DNA of 64,000 bases from Marasmitruncus massiliensis (GCF_900186535.1 NZ_FYDE01000004.1:310001-374000); one strand, 5' to 3'. Counted from the first letter of the stretch, positions 23,625 to 33,141 are shown. The notes: generated from the sequence alone by a model not told the origin. Program-made: numbers and translations.

Positions 23625-26101
23625 TGTATATCTTTAAAATCCACGATAGGGAAGCCGCTTCGCTTTCTATGTCAGGTGGCAAGGGCGCGAGCCTCGCAAG
23701 GCTGTCCCGGCTGCCCTCGGCGAACGTACCCGGCGGCTTTATCATCACAACGGAGTTTTTTAAGAAATACATCCTTCCAGTTGTAAACGAAGCGCAAAGC
23801 AATGTGAAACGCGCCGTAGCCGAACTGACTTTGCCTGCCGAAGCGAAGGAACTGATTCAATCCGCGTATGCGGACATGGGCGGTGACATTTCGGTCGCCG
23901 TTCGTTCGTCCGCCACGGCGGAGGATTTGCCGGACGCTTCCTTCGCCGGCCAGCAGGATACCTATTTGAACGTTTCCGGCGTTGAAGCTGTAGAAAAAGC
24001 GGTGATCAACTGCTTTGCCTCTTTGTATAACGAGCGGGCGATTTCTTACCGGGCAAAAAATAAGTTTGATGAGAGCGAAGTCCAAATGGCGGTGGTTGTT
24101 CAAAAAATGGTGGATGCAAAGGCGGCGGGTGTTATGTTCACCGCCGACCCAATGACCTCCGATCGCTTTACAATTGCGATTGAAGCGGTGGAAGGATTGG
24201 GTGAGGATTTGGTGTCCGGGCGCAAGACGCCCATTACATGGACGATCAAGGATGGTATAAAGCAAAAGAGCGGCGGCAATCCCTGTTTGAATGAAGCGCA
24301 GATAACCGCCCTCGCAAACATCGGGAAAGAGATTGAACGCGAATACGGCTGTCCGCAGGATATTGAATGGTGTTTTGACGGCGAGCAATTCCATATCGTC
24401 CAATCCCGCGCAATCACGACGCTTTTCCCCTGCCCGCCTTCGCCGGACGGGTTCAAACGCTGTTTCATTTCGGTTGGACATCTGCAAATGATGACCGACA
24501 TCATCATGCCGTTGGGTATGTCCCTTTGGGAATTGATGTCAAAAACCGTGAAGGTTACGGAAATCGGAGGGCGCCCGTATATGGAGATCACGCATAACTT
24601 AAACAGTCCGGTTGGCAGGGCGCTGGTGCGGCAAAAACTGTCTAATTCCGATGAACTGATGAACAGTGCTTTCAATCAGGTTTTGGCAAGGAAGGAGTAT
24701 ATCCAATCCATACCGAAGGGGCAAAAAAGCGACTTTGCCATACCAAAAGGTGTTGGCAGAAGTTTTTTAGCGGGATTAAGAATCTATCGAAAAAATGATC
24801 CGTCTGTCATTGACGGCTATAACCGCCGCATGGAAGCCTTAATTAATAAGACGAGAAATAGGATTTCAAAGCTGAGTGGCGGGGCGATGATCGAGTATAT
24901 TTTGAATGACACGGATAATTTGATGAAAAGTCTGTTTGACCCGGAAGGCTTTGGGCCGCTTATGGTTGCTTTCTTCCTCACAAAACCGATCGATAAAGCG
25001 GGGAAAGTCCTGCTTGGACGTGACAATATAAGCGTTGATGTGTCAAAATCCATAAAGGGAAATATCACTTCCGAAATGGGGTTTTACGTCAGCCATATCG
25101 CGGACGCGGCGCGGGATTTCCCGGACGTTGTGAACTATCTTGAAACGTCGGGAAATTCATTCAGCCTTGACGAATTAAGGAAACGGCAGGGCGGCGGTGA
25201 AGCCGTAAAGGCGTTCGAGGCGTTTTTCTCCCGGTATGGAATGCGCTGCCCCGGAGAAATCGACATCGCGAAACCGCGGTTTGCCGAGGAACCGTCGAAA
25301 ATTCTTTCGACCGTGCTGGCGGACATAAAGCTGCCCAAAGGGCATGCCGCACAAAAGTTCGAGCAGGGGAAGCAGGAAAGCGAAACGGCGGTAGAAGCGC
25401 TTGTTTTTGCAGCCCAACAAAAATGGGGCGCGCGAAAAGCGAAAAATCTGGCAAAGCGGCTGTCTTTTTACCGTAATTTTTTAGGCCTGCGCGAATCGCC
25501 GAAATATTACTGGATGAAGCGGTATTGGGAGTATAAACAGGCAATTATGCGGGAAGCCGAAAAGTTTGTCCGCGCAGGTAAGCTCAGACGCGTCGAAGAT
25601 GTCTACTATTTGCGCCTTCCGGAACTCGCCGATCTGTTCGCCGGAAAATATGAGCCCGATTACGCGAAAATTGATGCACTGCGCGCGGATTATGAAAGGT
25701 ACGCCGCGCTGACTCCGCCGCGCCTTATTTTTTCCGATGGCGAGGTAGTGGAAGGCAAATATAAGCGCAAGGCTCCCGAAGGGGCGCTGCCCGGACTTGC
25801 CGTATCAAGCGGGGTAGCCGAGGGGCGTGCGCGGGTCGTCCTTGACATAAAGGATGCGGAAAAAATAGAAAAAGGCGATATTCTTGTGACGAAATTCACC
25901 GATCCAAGCTGGACGCCGGCATTTATCTCCATTGGCGGGTTGGTTACGGAGGTAGGCGGAATGGCTACCCACGGCGCGGTTATCACGCGTGAATACGGAC
26001 TGCCCGCCGTTGTCGGCGTGATCGACGCGACAAAACACATTAAAGACGGGGACCGGATTCGTGTAAACGGCAATATGGGATATGTTGAGTTTTTGAAATA
26101 A
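23621..26101 (+). CDS. PEP-synthase-like phosphotransferase, related to rifampicin phosphotransferase
   Basis: 826 residues with the architecture of rifampicin phosphotransferases: an N-terminal ATP-grasp domain (GGKGASLARLSRL near residue 21, AVRSSATAEDLPDASFAGQQ near 90, VVVQKMVDAKAAGVMFTADP), a variable central substrate domain beginning ISVGHLQMMTDIIMPLGMSL, and a C-terminal phosphohistidine domain with TEVGGMATHGAVITREYG (swinging His784). The final segment GLPAVVGV resembles Listeria-type Rph closely. Such enzymes move the ATP beta-phosphate onto the drug through the histidine. Other PEP-synthase-like proteins share the same ends, so the substrate remains a guess. It sits between a TetR gene it overlaps and an ABC exporter, consistent with drug or metabolite detoxification. 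Confidence 0.75.
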   Translation: MMYIFKIHDREAASLSMSGGKGASLARLSRLPSANVPGGFIITTEFFKKYILPVVNEAQSNVKRAVAELTLPAEAKELIQSAYADMGGDISVAVRSSATAEDLPDASFAGQQDTYLNVSGVEAVEKAVINCFASLYNERAISYRAKNKFDESEVQMAVVVQKMVDAKAAGVMFTADPMTSDRFTIAIEAVEGLGEDLVSGRKTPITWTIKDGIKQKSGGNPCLNEAQITALANIGKEIEREYGCPQDIEWCFDGEQFHIVQSRAITTLFPCPPSPDGFKRCFISVGHLQMMTDIIMPLGMSLWELMSKTVKVTEIGGRPYMEITHNLNSPVGRALVRQKLSNSDELMNSAFNQVLARKEYIQSIPKGQKSDFAIPKGVGRSFLAGLRIYRKNDPSVIDGYNRRMEALINKTRNRISKLSGGAMIEYILNDTDNLMKSLFDPEGFGPLMVAFFLTKPIDKAGKVLLGRDNISVDVSKSIKGNITSEMGFYVSHIADAARDFPDVVNYLETSGNSFSLDELRKRQGGGEAVKAFEAFFSRYGMRCPGEIDIAKPRFAEEPSKILSTVLADIKLPKGHAAQKFEQGKQESETAVEALVFAAQQKWGARKAKNLAKRLSFYRNFLGLRESPKYYWMKRYWEYKQAIMREAEKFVRAGKLRRVEDVYYLRLPELADLFAGKYEPDYAKIDALRADYERYAALTPPRLIFSDGEVVEGKYKRKAPEGALPGLAVSSGVAEGRARVVLDIKDAEKIEKGDILVTKFTDPSWTPAFISIGGLVTEVGGMATHGAVITREYGLPAVVGVIDATKHIKDGDRIRVNGNMGYVEFLK

Positions 26102-26118
26102 TAAAGGAGGCCTTCGCA

Positions 26119-26991
26119 GTGAATGCAATTGAAATTAAAAACCTGACCAAACGCTATGGGGAACACAGAGGCATTGAAAATGTCAGCTTCTCAGTAGAGG
26201 AAGGCGAGATTTTTGGCTTTATCGGCCCGAATGGGGCGGGTAAGTCTACTACCATTCGCACTCTTCTGGCGTTAATTCACCCGACATCCGGCAGCGCGGA
26301 GATTTTTGGCAGGGACTGCATGAAACAAGCTGCGGAAATCGCGAGAGATGTAGGGTATTTGCCCGGCGAGTCCGCCTATTATGAGAATATGACGGTTGGG
26401 GAACTGGTACGATACGCGGCGGACTTGTACGGAAAAAAGTGCGACGGCAGAATTGGGGAGCTTTCCAAACGCCTGAATCTTGACTTGTCCCGTAAAATTG
26501 CTGACTTATCTTTGGGCAACAAAAAGAAAGTCGGGATTGTGTGTGCTCTGCTGCATTCGCCTAAACTCATCATATTAGATGAACCTACCAGCGGCTTAGA
26601 CCCGCTGATTCAGCAGGAGTTTTTCAATATTTTGAAAGAAGAAAATCAGCGAGGGGCAACGATCTTCTTTTCGTCCCATGTTCTGTCGGAGGTGCAAAAA
26701 ATCTGTGACCGCGTGGCGATTGTGAAAGAGGGTAAAATGATCGGCGTACAAAAAATCAGTGAGCTTCGGGCAAACAGCCATAAAAAGATCAGCGTTACGG
26801 CAGATGATATCCCCATAGGGCATTTTAATCTTGGAGGCATTACCAATTACCAACAAGACGGCAGCACCGCAACATTTATGTTTATGGGGAACATCGCGGA
26901 TATTCTGGCGAAACTGTCCGCCTTGAATGTACATGATTTGTTCATCGAGGAACCGACACTGGAAGAAGTCTTTATGCATTATTACAGATGA
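26119..26991 (+). CDS. ABC transporter ATP-binding protein (ABC-2 type exporter)
   Basis: 290 residues. Walker A GPNGAGKST starts at residue 36, the signature is LSLGNKKKVGI (a common variant of LSGGQ) and Walker B is LIILDEPTSGLDP, followed by the FFSSHVLSEVQKICDRV switch region. The C-terminal extension fits drug/bacteriocin exporters. The start is GTG 26119, eight bases after AAAGGAGG. It precedes two permease genes by a few bases, forming a three-part exporter in the TetR operon. Confidence 0.9.
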   Translation: MNAIEIKNLTKRYGEHRGIENVSFSVEEGEIFGFIGPNGAGKSTTIRTLLALIHPTSGSAEIFGRDCMKQAAEIARDVGYLPGESAYYENMTVGELVRYAADLYGKKCDGRIGELSKRLNLDLSRKIADLSLGNKKKVGIVCALLHSPKLIILDEPTSGLDPLIQQEFFNILKEENQRGATIFFSSHVLSEVQKICDRVAIVKEGKMIGVQKISELRANSHKKISVTADDIPIGHFNLGGITNYQQDGSTATFMFMGNIADILAKLSALNVHDLFIEEPTLEEVFMHYYR

Positions 26992-26998
26992 GGTGTAT

Positions 26999-27799
26999 AT
27001 GATGACGATATTCAGGTATGAACTGAAACAATTAAAGAAAAATATCATCATTTGGGCACTGTCGATGGGCGTGCTGATCTTCCTGATGCTGCCGACTTAT
27101 ATTGGTTTTACTTCGGGCGGCGACCCTTTGATGGCGGAGGCGATGAACAACAATCCTTTGTTTGAGGCTTTGGGAGTTGGCACCGCTTTTGTAATGACTC
27201 CACTTGGTATGTTCAGCTTTTTGGGCAGCTTTGCTATGATAGCGGCGGCGATTCATGGAATGAGTATCGCTTTTTCGTCGCACACAAAGGAATATGAGAG
27301 CAAATCGGCAGAATTTTTACTGACGAAACCGCATTCGCGAGGCGAAGTTTTCTGGGGCAAGTTTTTTGCCTGTACGGTGGACAGCCTGCTTGTAGGAATC
27401 GCTTATACAGCAGGAGCGGGGTTAGCACTGCTGACGGTTAAAAATGTAAGCATTGATTGGCGGGCGTTCCTGCTTATCGCGGGGTCGCTGGTGTTGGTTG
27501 AGTTGATGTTTGTGGTTTTTGGAATAGTCGCAGGGACGTTTTTTTCAAATGTACGCACCCCTGTACTCATGTCATCGTGCGTTATGCTTGCGCTATTTTG
27601 CCTGAGCACCATGTCAATGAAAATCAATCAGCCAATATTGGGCTATTTAACGCCGTTTGCGTTTTTTAAGCCTATGAATACCGTTAAGACTGGATTTTAC
27701 GAGTGGAATTTTGTGGTGTGGTATGTTGTGCTTGGCGTGGGGTTGCTGCTGACCAGCTACAGAAAATTTCTGAAAAAAGACGTCGTGTTTGGAGGTTAA
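26999..27799 (+). CDS. ABC-2 type transporter permease
   Basis: 266 residues with about six membrane helices (for example IIIWALSMGVLIFLMLP, LLIAGSLVLVELMFVVFGI, VVWYVVLGVGLLLTSY) and the short N-terminal interfacial helix MMTIFRYELKQLKKN typical of ABC-2 permeases. The segment SAEFLLTKPHSRGEVFWGKF is the conserved cytoplasmic loop of this family. The start is ATG 26999 (or the adjoining ATG 27002), eight bases after the ATPase stop, with GAGGTG upstream. Confidence 0.85.
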   Translation: MMTIFRYELKQLKKNIIIWALSMGVLIFLMLPTYIGFTSGGDPLMAEAMNNNPLFEALGVGTAFVMTPLGMFSFLGSFAMIAAAIHGMSIAFSSHTKEYESKSAEFLLTKPHSRGEVFWGKFFACTVDSLLVGIAYTAGAGLALLTVKNVSIDWRAFLLIAGSLVLVELMFVVFGIVAGTFFSNVRTPVLMSSCVMLALFCLSTMSMKINQPILGYLTPFAFFKPMNTVKTGFYEWNFVVWYVVLGVGLLLTSYRKFLKKDVVFGG

Positions 27800-27801
27800 G
27801 T

Positions 27802-28602
27802 ATGAAAGCAATCTATTTAAAAGAGCTGAAATTAACGCGAAAAATGACGATTATTTGGCTTGCGTTAATCGTGATACTTACGGGATTTGCGGCGATAGAG
27901 TTTGTTATGCTGAAAGATGCGATGGCGGAAATTGCCGCGCTGGCAGACAGTTTCCCCAAAATCGTATTGATTTTATTCGGGATGAATGGGGCGAGAGTGG
28001 ACACAGCCTTAGGCGCTTATCAGTGCATGGTATATTGGACCAACCTGCTTGCTTTCTTCTTTGCGGGATTCTTAGGGGTGTATGCTGTTGCGAGAGAAGA
28101 AAAGTTTGGTACGAGTGAGTTTTTGTTTTCAAAACCATATAAGCGTTCAAATGTCATTTACGCGAAGATTTGGGCGGCTGTTACAAACCTTGCGATATTT
28201 GCGCTCACTGTTGGAATCATGTCATATTTGTGCATCATTCTTCCGCTTGGCGATATGAGCATAGTCGGCACGCATATTATCACAACTGTCGGAATGTTTA
28301 TCACGCAGATTGTGCTGTTCGCCATAGGGCTTTTCATTTCGAGCTTCGCGAAAAACTATAAAACCGCAAGTCTTTTTACGATGCTCACGATTGTGTCATT
28401 TTATGTGATTAGCTTTGTGCTTGATTATATCGGCACCATAAATTTCTTAAATTTTCTAACACCGGTGAGATATTTTGAAGTGATATCGGTTTCGAAAAAC
28501 GGGTTAAGCTTTTTTTACATTCTGCTTTCTTTGATCATTATTTTGGGTAGCTGTTCTGCAGCAAGCAGACTTTACACAAGAAAAGATCTGCGCGCCTTGT
28601 AA
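27802..28602 (+). CDS. ABC-2 type transporter permease, second subunit
   Basis: 266 residues, clearly related to the preceding permease: N-terminal KAIYLKELKLTRKMTIIW, the loop TSEFLFSKPYKRSNVIYAKI, and five or six hydrophobic helices. The start is ATG 27802, right behind GGAGGTTAAGT and two bases after the previous stop, so the pair is translated together and probably forms a heterodimeric membrane channel for the ATPase. Substrate unknown. Confidence 0.85.
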   Translation: MKAIYLKELKLTRKMTIIWLALIVILTGFAAIEFVMLKDAMAEIAALADSFPKIVLILFGMNGARVDTALGAYQCMVYWTNLLAFFFAGFLGVYAVAREEKFGTSEFLFSKPYKRSNVIYAKIWAAVTNLAIFALTVGIMSYLCIILPLGDMSIVGTHIITTVGMFITQIVLFAIGLFISSFAKNYKTASLFTMLTIVSFYVISFVLDYIGTINFLNFLTPVRYFEVISVSKNGLSFFYILLSLIIILGSCSAASRLYTRKDLRAL

Positions 28603-28988
28603 AAAATGTAGTCTGGCTGGCAGCAGGTCGGATTTGGCTTTGATATTTATTACATTTACTTTTATGAACCGCTGGAGTGCAATCGGGGGGCAGACCTCCA
28701 TGTCTGACATTGGAATCGCAGTTCTGACATTTGCCGAATTCGTTTATTGCCAATGGTATTTTAAACGAGAAGCCTGAAAAACAATGATCTTCTTTTTGGC
28801 AAGTGATTAAAAAATCAGAAACATGTTGCGGAGATTGCGATTTCTTCATACTGCGTTTATAATGAAGGAAAGCGCTGCCGTTGGGAAGTAATTTGTATGA
28901 AGGCTTGAAAACGACAGACACTAATCGTATAGAAACAGTTCGGCAAAATGATTGAAACAAGAGCCGTGAAAACTGTAAAGGAGAAACG
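28603..28988. other. Intergenic region before the serine dehydratase genes
   Basis: No certain gene. A forward frame from TTG 28634 to TGA 28777 would encode 47 residues with a hydrophobic start (LALIFITFTFMNRWSAIGGQ) and a tail EFVYCQWYFKREA; its ribosome binding site is weak, so it may be a small membrane protein or a remnant. The rest should hold the sdaAB promoter, which I could not fix. Confidence 0.35.
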
Positions 28989-29657
28989 ATGACATTTATC
29001 AGTGCGTTTGACGTGATTGGCCCTAATATGATCGGCCCCTCCAGTTCCCATACAGCCGGTGCGGTTTCCATTGCACTGCTGGCGAAAAAAATGCTTCCCG
29101 GAAAGGTGAAAAGGGCGAAGTTTACGCTGTATGGCTCTTTTGCTGAGACTTATCGGGGGCATGGAACCGACCGCGCGCTCTTAGGCGGAATTATGGGATT
29201 CGCAACCGACGATCTGCGCATCCGGGATTCCTTCCAAATTGCGGATGAAACAGGTCTGGAATATCAATTTTACGCGGATGAACGGGAAAAAGGCACGCAT
29301 CCCAATACGGTGGATATCCGGATAGAGAACGAAGAAGGCACGGTTTTAACCGTTCGCGGAGTATCTACCGGAGGCGGAAAAGTTAAGATTATTCGGATTA
29401 ATCAGGTGAAGGTTGAATTTACGGGAGAATACAGCACATTGATTGTAGTCCATGACGATAAGCCGGGGCTGGTCGCGCATATTGCCAGGTGCCTCAGCGA
29501 AAGCAATGTGAATATCGCGTTTATGAGGCTCTACCGGGAGGATAAAGGCGCCGTCGCGTATTCTGTCATAGAATCGGATGAAAAGATCCCGCAGCAGGTT
29601 TTGGATGCCGTCCGAAGCAACCCACGTGTGCATGATGTCATGCTGGTGCAGATATAG
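28989..29657 (+). CDS. sdaAB: L-serine dehydratase, iron-sulfur-dependent, beta subunit
   Basis: 222 residues of the two-subunit, iron-sulfur L-serine dehydratase of Gram-positive bacteria, which deaminates serine to pyruvate and ammonia. The N-terminus SAFDVIGPNMIGPSSSHTAG is the conserved substrate-binding region of the family, followed by YGSFAETYRGHGTDRALLGG. A C-terminal ACT domain (STLIVVHDDKPGLVAHIARC) probably mediates allosteric control. GGAG precedes the ATG. It lies 12 bases before the alpha-subunit gene. Confidence 0.95.
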   Translation: MTFISAFDVIGPNMIGPSSSHTAGAVSIALLAKKMLPGKVKRAKFTLYGSFAETYRGHGTDRALLGGIMGFATDDLRIRDSFQIADETGLEYQFYADEREKGTHPNTVDIRIENEEGTVLTVRGVSTGGGKVKIIRINQVKVEFTGEYSTLIVVHDDKPGLVAHIARCLSESNVNIAFMRLYREDKGAVAYSVIESDEKIPQQVLDAVRSNPRVHDVMLVQI

Positions 29658-29669
29658 GAGGATATGATC

Positions 29670-30557
29670 ATGCAGAGCGCAGATTTTATCAGTGGAGCCG
29701 AACTGTTGGGGCTTTGTGAAAAGAAAAAATGCCCGATTTCCGCAGCTATGCGGGAGCGGGAGATACAATTGACGAATGCAGGCCGTGATGAAATTGACCG
29801 GCGGATGCATACGGCGCTGTCCATCATGAAAAACGCCGCCCATCAGCCGCTGGAGGAACCGGTAAAGTCAATGGGCGGCCTGATCGGCGGCGAATCCGCC
29901 AAATTGCTTGCCGCAAAAAAACAGGGGAAATCCATATGCGGTCCGGTGCTTTCTGCGGCGGTCACTTATGCGATGGCTGTTTTGGAGGTCAACGCATCGA
30001 TGGGGTTGATTGTTGCGGCTCCGACGGCCGGGGCCTCCGGCGTGATTCCCGGGGTTTTGCTGTCATTGCAGGAAGAATTCGGACTTTCTGATGAGCAGCT
30101 TATGGATGGGCTGTTTACGGCGAGCGCGGTTGGCTATCTGATTATGCGCAACGCGTCGGTAGCAGGAGCGGAGGCGGGCTGCCAGTCGGAGGTAGGCTCC
30201 GCTTCAGCAATGGCGGCGGCAGCTGCCGTTGAGATCATGGGGGGATCGCCCGACCAGTGCCTGAATGCCGCATCCGCCGCACTTTCCAATTTGCTGGGGC
30301 TGGTGTGCGACCCGATAGCGGGTTTGGTGGAATACCCTTGCCAGAACCGGGACGCCGTCGGCGCGTCCAATGCGCTTACCTGTGCGGAAATAGCGCTGAG
30401 CGGAATTAAGCAGGCGGTCCCTTTTGATGAAATGGTGGATGCCATGTATCATGTCGGCCGTGCGCTCCCGTTTGAATTACGGGAAACCGGGATCGGTGGC
30501 TGCGCCGGAACTCCTTCGGGATGCAGGAAAGCCTGTGAAATTTTTCAGGGCAGATAA
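29670..30557 (+). CDS. sdaAA: L-serine dehydratase, iron-sulfur-dependent, alpha subunit
   Basis: 295 residues carrying the [4Fe-4S] cluster. Cysteines lie in AGAEAGCQSEVGSASAMAA, in GLVCDPIAGLVEYPCQNRD and in GGCAGTPSGC; three serve as cluster ligands and leave one iron site for serine. I prefer ATG 29670, eight bases after GGAGG, to ATG 29664, which is too close. It forms an operon with sdaAB, and a strong terminator overlaps its stop codon. Confidence 0.95.
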   Translation: MQSADFISGAELLGLCEKKKCPISAAMREREIQLTNAGRDEIDRRMHTALSIMKNAAHQPLEEPVKSMGGLIGGESAKLLAAKKQGKSICGPVLSAAVTYAMAVLEVNASMGLIVAAPTAGASGVIPGVLLSLQEEFGLSDEQLMDGLFTASAVGYLIMRNASVAGAEAGCQSEVGSASAMAAAAAVEIMGGSPDQCLNAASAALSNLLGLVCDPIAGLVEYPCQNRDAVGASNALTCAEIALSGIKQAVPFDEMVDAMYHVGRALPFELRETGIGGCAGTPSGCRKACEIFQGR

Positions 30558-30593
30558 AACAGCAAAGCCGCCTTCGGGCGGCTTTGCTGTTTT
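30556..30593 (+). terminator. sdaAB-sdaAA terminator
   Basis: Perfect 17-base arms (30556-30572, 30577-30593) closed by the stable TTCG tetraloop, ending in GCTGTTTT. Confidence 0.9.
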
Positions 30594-30638
30594 AGGCGGC
30601 TTCGCTTTTTACTGAAATTGCAGGAAAGAGCAAAGCCG

Positions 30639-30857
30639 TTATTTTGATAGCTGCTTAATAATGTCGGATGGCGATTGGCCGGACTGTTTCACCAGTTGGT
30701 ACAGGGCTTCCTTTTCCGCTTTTTCTTTTGAAGCCAGCAGACTTTTTTTCTTTGTGTTTAGTTCGGTAATTCTTGACTGATAAAGTTCTATCTTGGACTG
30801 GATTTCCGCGACCTGACTGTCGATTGATTCCGGTGTTCTTTTTACCCCGCGAGGCAT
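30639..30857 (-). CDS. Small coiled-coil protein
   Basis: 72 residues, MPRGVKRTPESIDSQ followed by a heptad-rich helix (IQSKIELYQSRITELNTKKK) and a C-terminal LYQLVKQSGQSPSDIIKQL. The last part resembles small helical proteins such as DUF4315, but I am not sure. ATG 30857 has AGGAG eight bases upstream; the in-frame GTG at 30866 is too close to it. It stands alone; function unknown. Confidence 0.65.
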   Translation of the reverse strand: MPRGVKRTPESIDSQVAEIQSKIELYQSRITELNTKKKSLLASKEKAEKEALYQLVKQSGQSPSDIIKQLSK

Positions 30858-31000
30858 ATTGATCACTCCTGTTCCAATTTTATTTTACTATAGTATAGTC
30901 ATAGGAGAGAAATAAATATGCGCGAATGATGCGGTTTTCGTAAAAAATAGAAATAAAAATAGTTTCATGATCATGAAGGACGCTAGATAGAAACGAACAG

Positions 31001-32470
31001 CTAATCACAGACAAATACATAACTTCCTGTATGATCAGATTGGAATACTATCACGAGACCGTCCTTGGTACTTCGGACCTTTGCACCTGTACTGACGTAA
31101 TTTCCGTCTTTCATAAATAGAAGATCAATATTTTTTTTGCCTTTTAAATCTTCCGGAACCTGTATATAGAACAGCATTGGAGCATTGTTCTGAATCTGAA
31201 AAGAAACGGGATCCCCTTCAGCGGAATCAAACGCGATCTGATATTCCGCTTTTACGTCCTGTTTTGGTGCCGTTTGGCCAAATACAATTCGGTTGACACG
31301 GTTTCCGGAAAATTTTATATTAGAAGTCCCGGGAGATGTTTTCAAACGGGTGAGCATACCATATGCTTTGAGAAAATTTCCTTTTTCATCATATGCGATA
31401 TTTGATATGCCATACTGGCTTAAAGCATTTGCATACATTGATTCCAGCCTGCCGATACTGTCTGACGGAATTCTAAACTGCTGCAGAGGAGAAGCAGATA
31501 GATATTCCAGATAGGTGTTTTCAAGTGCGGACAGATAAGCATCTTTGCCCAGAACAGCTGCCTGACTGTATAACCGCTCCGTTTCAGAAACAATCTGATA
31601 GATTGCGGCATCAATTGAAAAATCCGCGCTTGCACTTTCACTGACATTGCTGTTTTGATCCTGTACACAAAAATCCAGATGATATGTTTTTTCATCTGCT
31701 AATGTTAAAGTATACTCATTATTCTGGCCCTTTTGTAATGTCTGCCAACTGTCATTAATGTTTACCAGAACAGCATGCAGGTTCCAGGCATCCTTTGGAA
31801 CAATCGTAATTGTTACCGGGCCTGAATAGATATCCTGTACTGCGGGCAGCGCGCTTTTGACCGTAATTGCCGGCGGTTCGGGTTCCCTGTAATTGACGGA
31901 CGGTTCAATGTTTGCCAGCCATTGATAGAAGGTCGTCAAAGTATGTTTTGCATAGGCAGGGAAACGCAGCCTTTGTTCGGCGGAAAGCTGGTTATACCTT
32001 TTTTTCAGGGAAAGAATCAAAGCTTTATTTTTTGCAACCATTTCATCGGTGGTGGTATTCAGATTCGGCAGGGCGTTTACTTCGTCTACAAGTTTTGCAA
32101 GCTGTCCATCAATTGAAAAATGAATTTGTTTAATCGTACTGGCCTTTGTCCGGTTGTCCTCGATCCGGAATTGGTAAGAATAGTTTCCATCCTCGGAAAA
32201 AGAAACATAAAATCCGTCTTTTCGGCGGTCCGGCAGCTTCATCCAAATTCCATTGTAATCAATAAAAGCCAAAAGTTCCTCGGAGTCACTTTTTGGCTGA
32301 AGATTGATTGTCACAGTGCTTGCATAAAGGTCCGTATTCGAAATTTTATTTCCGGTTACAGCAATATCAAAATCTGTTATGGCATCGGCAGCATCCACAT
32401 GAAAGAACCAACTTGTGAAGAAAATGGCCAGAAGAAAAAAACAAGAAAAACAACGAAACAGTTTTGCCAT
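31001..32470 (-). CDS. Secreted protein with duplicated Ig-like/helical module
   Basis: 489 residues with a clear signal peptide (KLFRCFSCFFLLAIFFTSWF, cleavage probably after VDA). The body contains two similar units. Each has a beta-rich part with an Ile/Val-x-Asn-aromatic centre (LAFIDYNGIWMKLPD and LHAVLVNINDSWQTLQK), a repeat ending in FSIDG or FSIDA, and a helical bundle (VDEVNALPNLNTTTDEMVAK; SETERLYSQAAVLGKDAYLS) with a conserved QxRxP turn. A further beta domain (KSSGTS-like, PVSFQIQNNAPMLFYIQVP) closes it. I do not recognise the family; a surface or cell wall role is likely. Start at ATG 32470 with GGGAG upstream. Confidence 0.75.
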   Translation of the reverse strand: MAKLFRCFSCFFLLAIFFTSWFFHVDAADAITDFDIAVTGNKISNTDLYASTVTINLQPKSDSEELLAFIDYNGIWMKLPDRRKDGFYVSFSEDGNYSYQFRIEDNRTKASTIKQIHFSIDGQLAKLVDEVNALPNLNTTTDEMVAKNKALILSLKKRYNQLSAEQRLRFPAYAKHTLTTFYQWLANIEPSVNYREPEPPAITVKSALPAVQDIYSGPVTITIVPKDAWNLHAVLVNINDSWQTLQKGQNNEYTLTLADEKTYHLDFCVQDQNSNVSESASADFSIDAAIYQIVSETERLYSQAAVLGKDAYLSALENTYLEYLSASPLQQFRIPSDSIGRLESMYANALSQYGISNIAYDEKGNFLKAYGMLTRLKTSPGTSNIKFSGNRVNRIVFGQTAPKQDVKAEYQIAFDSAEGDPVSFQIQNNAPMLFYIQVPEDLKGKKNIDLLFMKDGNYVSTGAKVRSTKDGLVIVFQSDHTGSYVFVCD

Positions 32471-32590
32471 AGAAAACTCCCGCAATTATAAGAATCAACT
32501 ATTTACTCGACACTTATTCTTATAATTAAAGACAAATCCTTAAATTTCCCTGGTGTATTACGATAATAGCTGCTTCTGTTGTGCTGGAAA

Positions 32591-32639
32591 TAAAAAAAGT
32601 CCTTGTAAACTAGCTCATGAAGCCAATCTACAAGGACTT
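32591..32639 (-). terminator. Terminator of tRNA-Leu(GAG)
   Basis: Reverse strand AAGTCCTTGTA ... TACAAGGACTT followed by TTTTT, immediately 3' of the CCA end. Confidence 0.85.
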
Positions 32640-32721
32640 GGTGCGGCAGATGGGACTTGAACCCACACGCTCGCGCACACGCCCCTCAAACGTGCCTGTC
32701 TGCCGATTCCAGCACTGCCGC
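32639..32721 (-). tRNA. tRNA-Leu (anticodon GAG)
   Basis: Reverse-strand class II tRNA with encoded CCA. Acceptor arms GCGGCAG / CTGCCGC, anticodon stem CACGT/GCGTG with loop TTGAGGG (anticodon GAG), T loop TTCAAGT. Not interrupted by any element. Confidence 0.95.
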
Positions 32722-32781
32722 ACATTTTAATATATGTCGAAAGTTCCCAAAAAAGGGGCAGAAACTCACTCGACGAAGTAT

Positions 32782-32810
32782 ATCTTAGCATATTGAATAT
32801 AAGATGTCAA
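32782..32810 (-). promoter_or_regulatory. Promoter of tRNA-Leu(GAG)
   Basis: Reverse strand TTGACA (32805-32810) and TAAGAT (32782-32787), 17-base spacer. Confidence 0.6.
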
Positions 32811-33141
32811 GAAAAAAACTCTATTTTTCAATAGAAACTGACCAAACGAATACGGCATCTGGGATTAAGAGCATGGACCCATATATTCATCACAAATGGT
32901 ATAATTAATAAAAAGCGATTAAAAAAGGCGTAAAATAAGAACCTTTTTTAATAAATTTCCTATTACTGGATAATAATATGGTTAATAAATGGTTGAAAGG
33001 TGGAGGAAAAAAGGCTGAATGCCTTATTTCATCGGAACATATCTGTTGAAAACTCAGTGGAAAGTGTTTATAACTTTCTGTATAACGCCCTTTTATAAAG
33101 TTTGGAGATCTTATATAGAATTTTACCGGGCCTTTTTTGGC
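32811..33141. other. AT-rich intergenic region without an identified gene
   Basis: No convincing ORF on either strand. A GGTGGAGGAAAAAAGG tract around 32998-33013 resembles a ribosome binding site but is followed by no credible start and frame. Confidence 0.5.
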
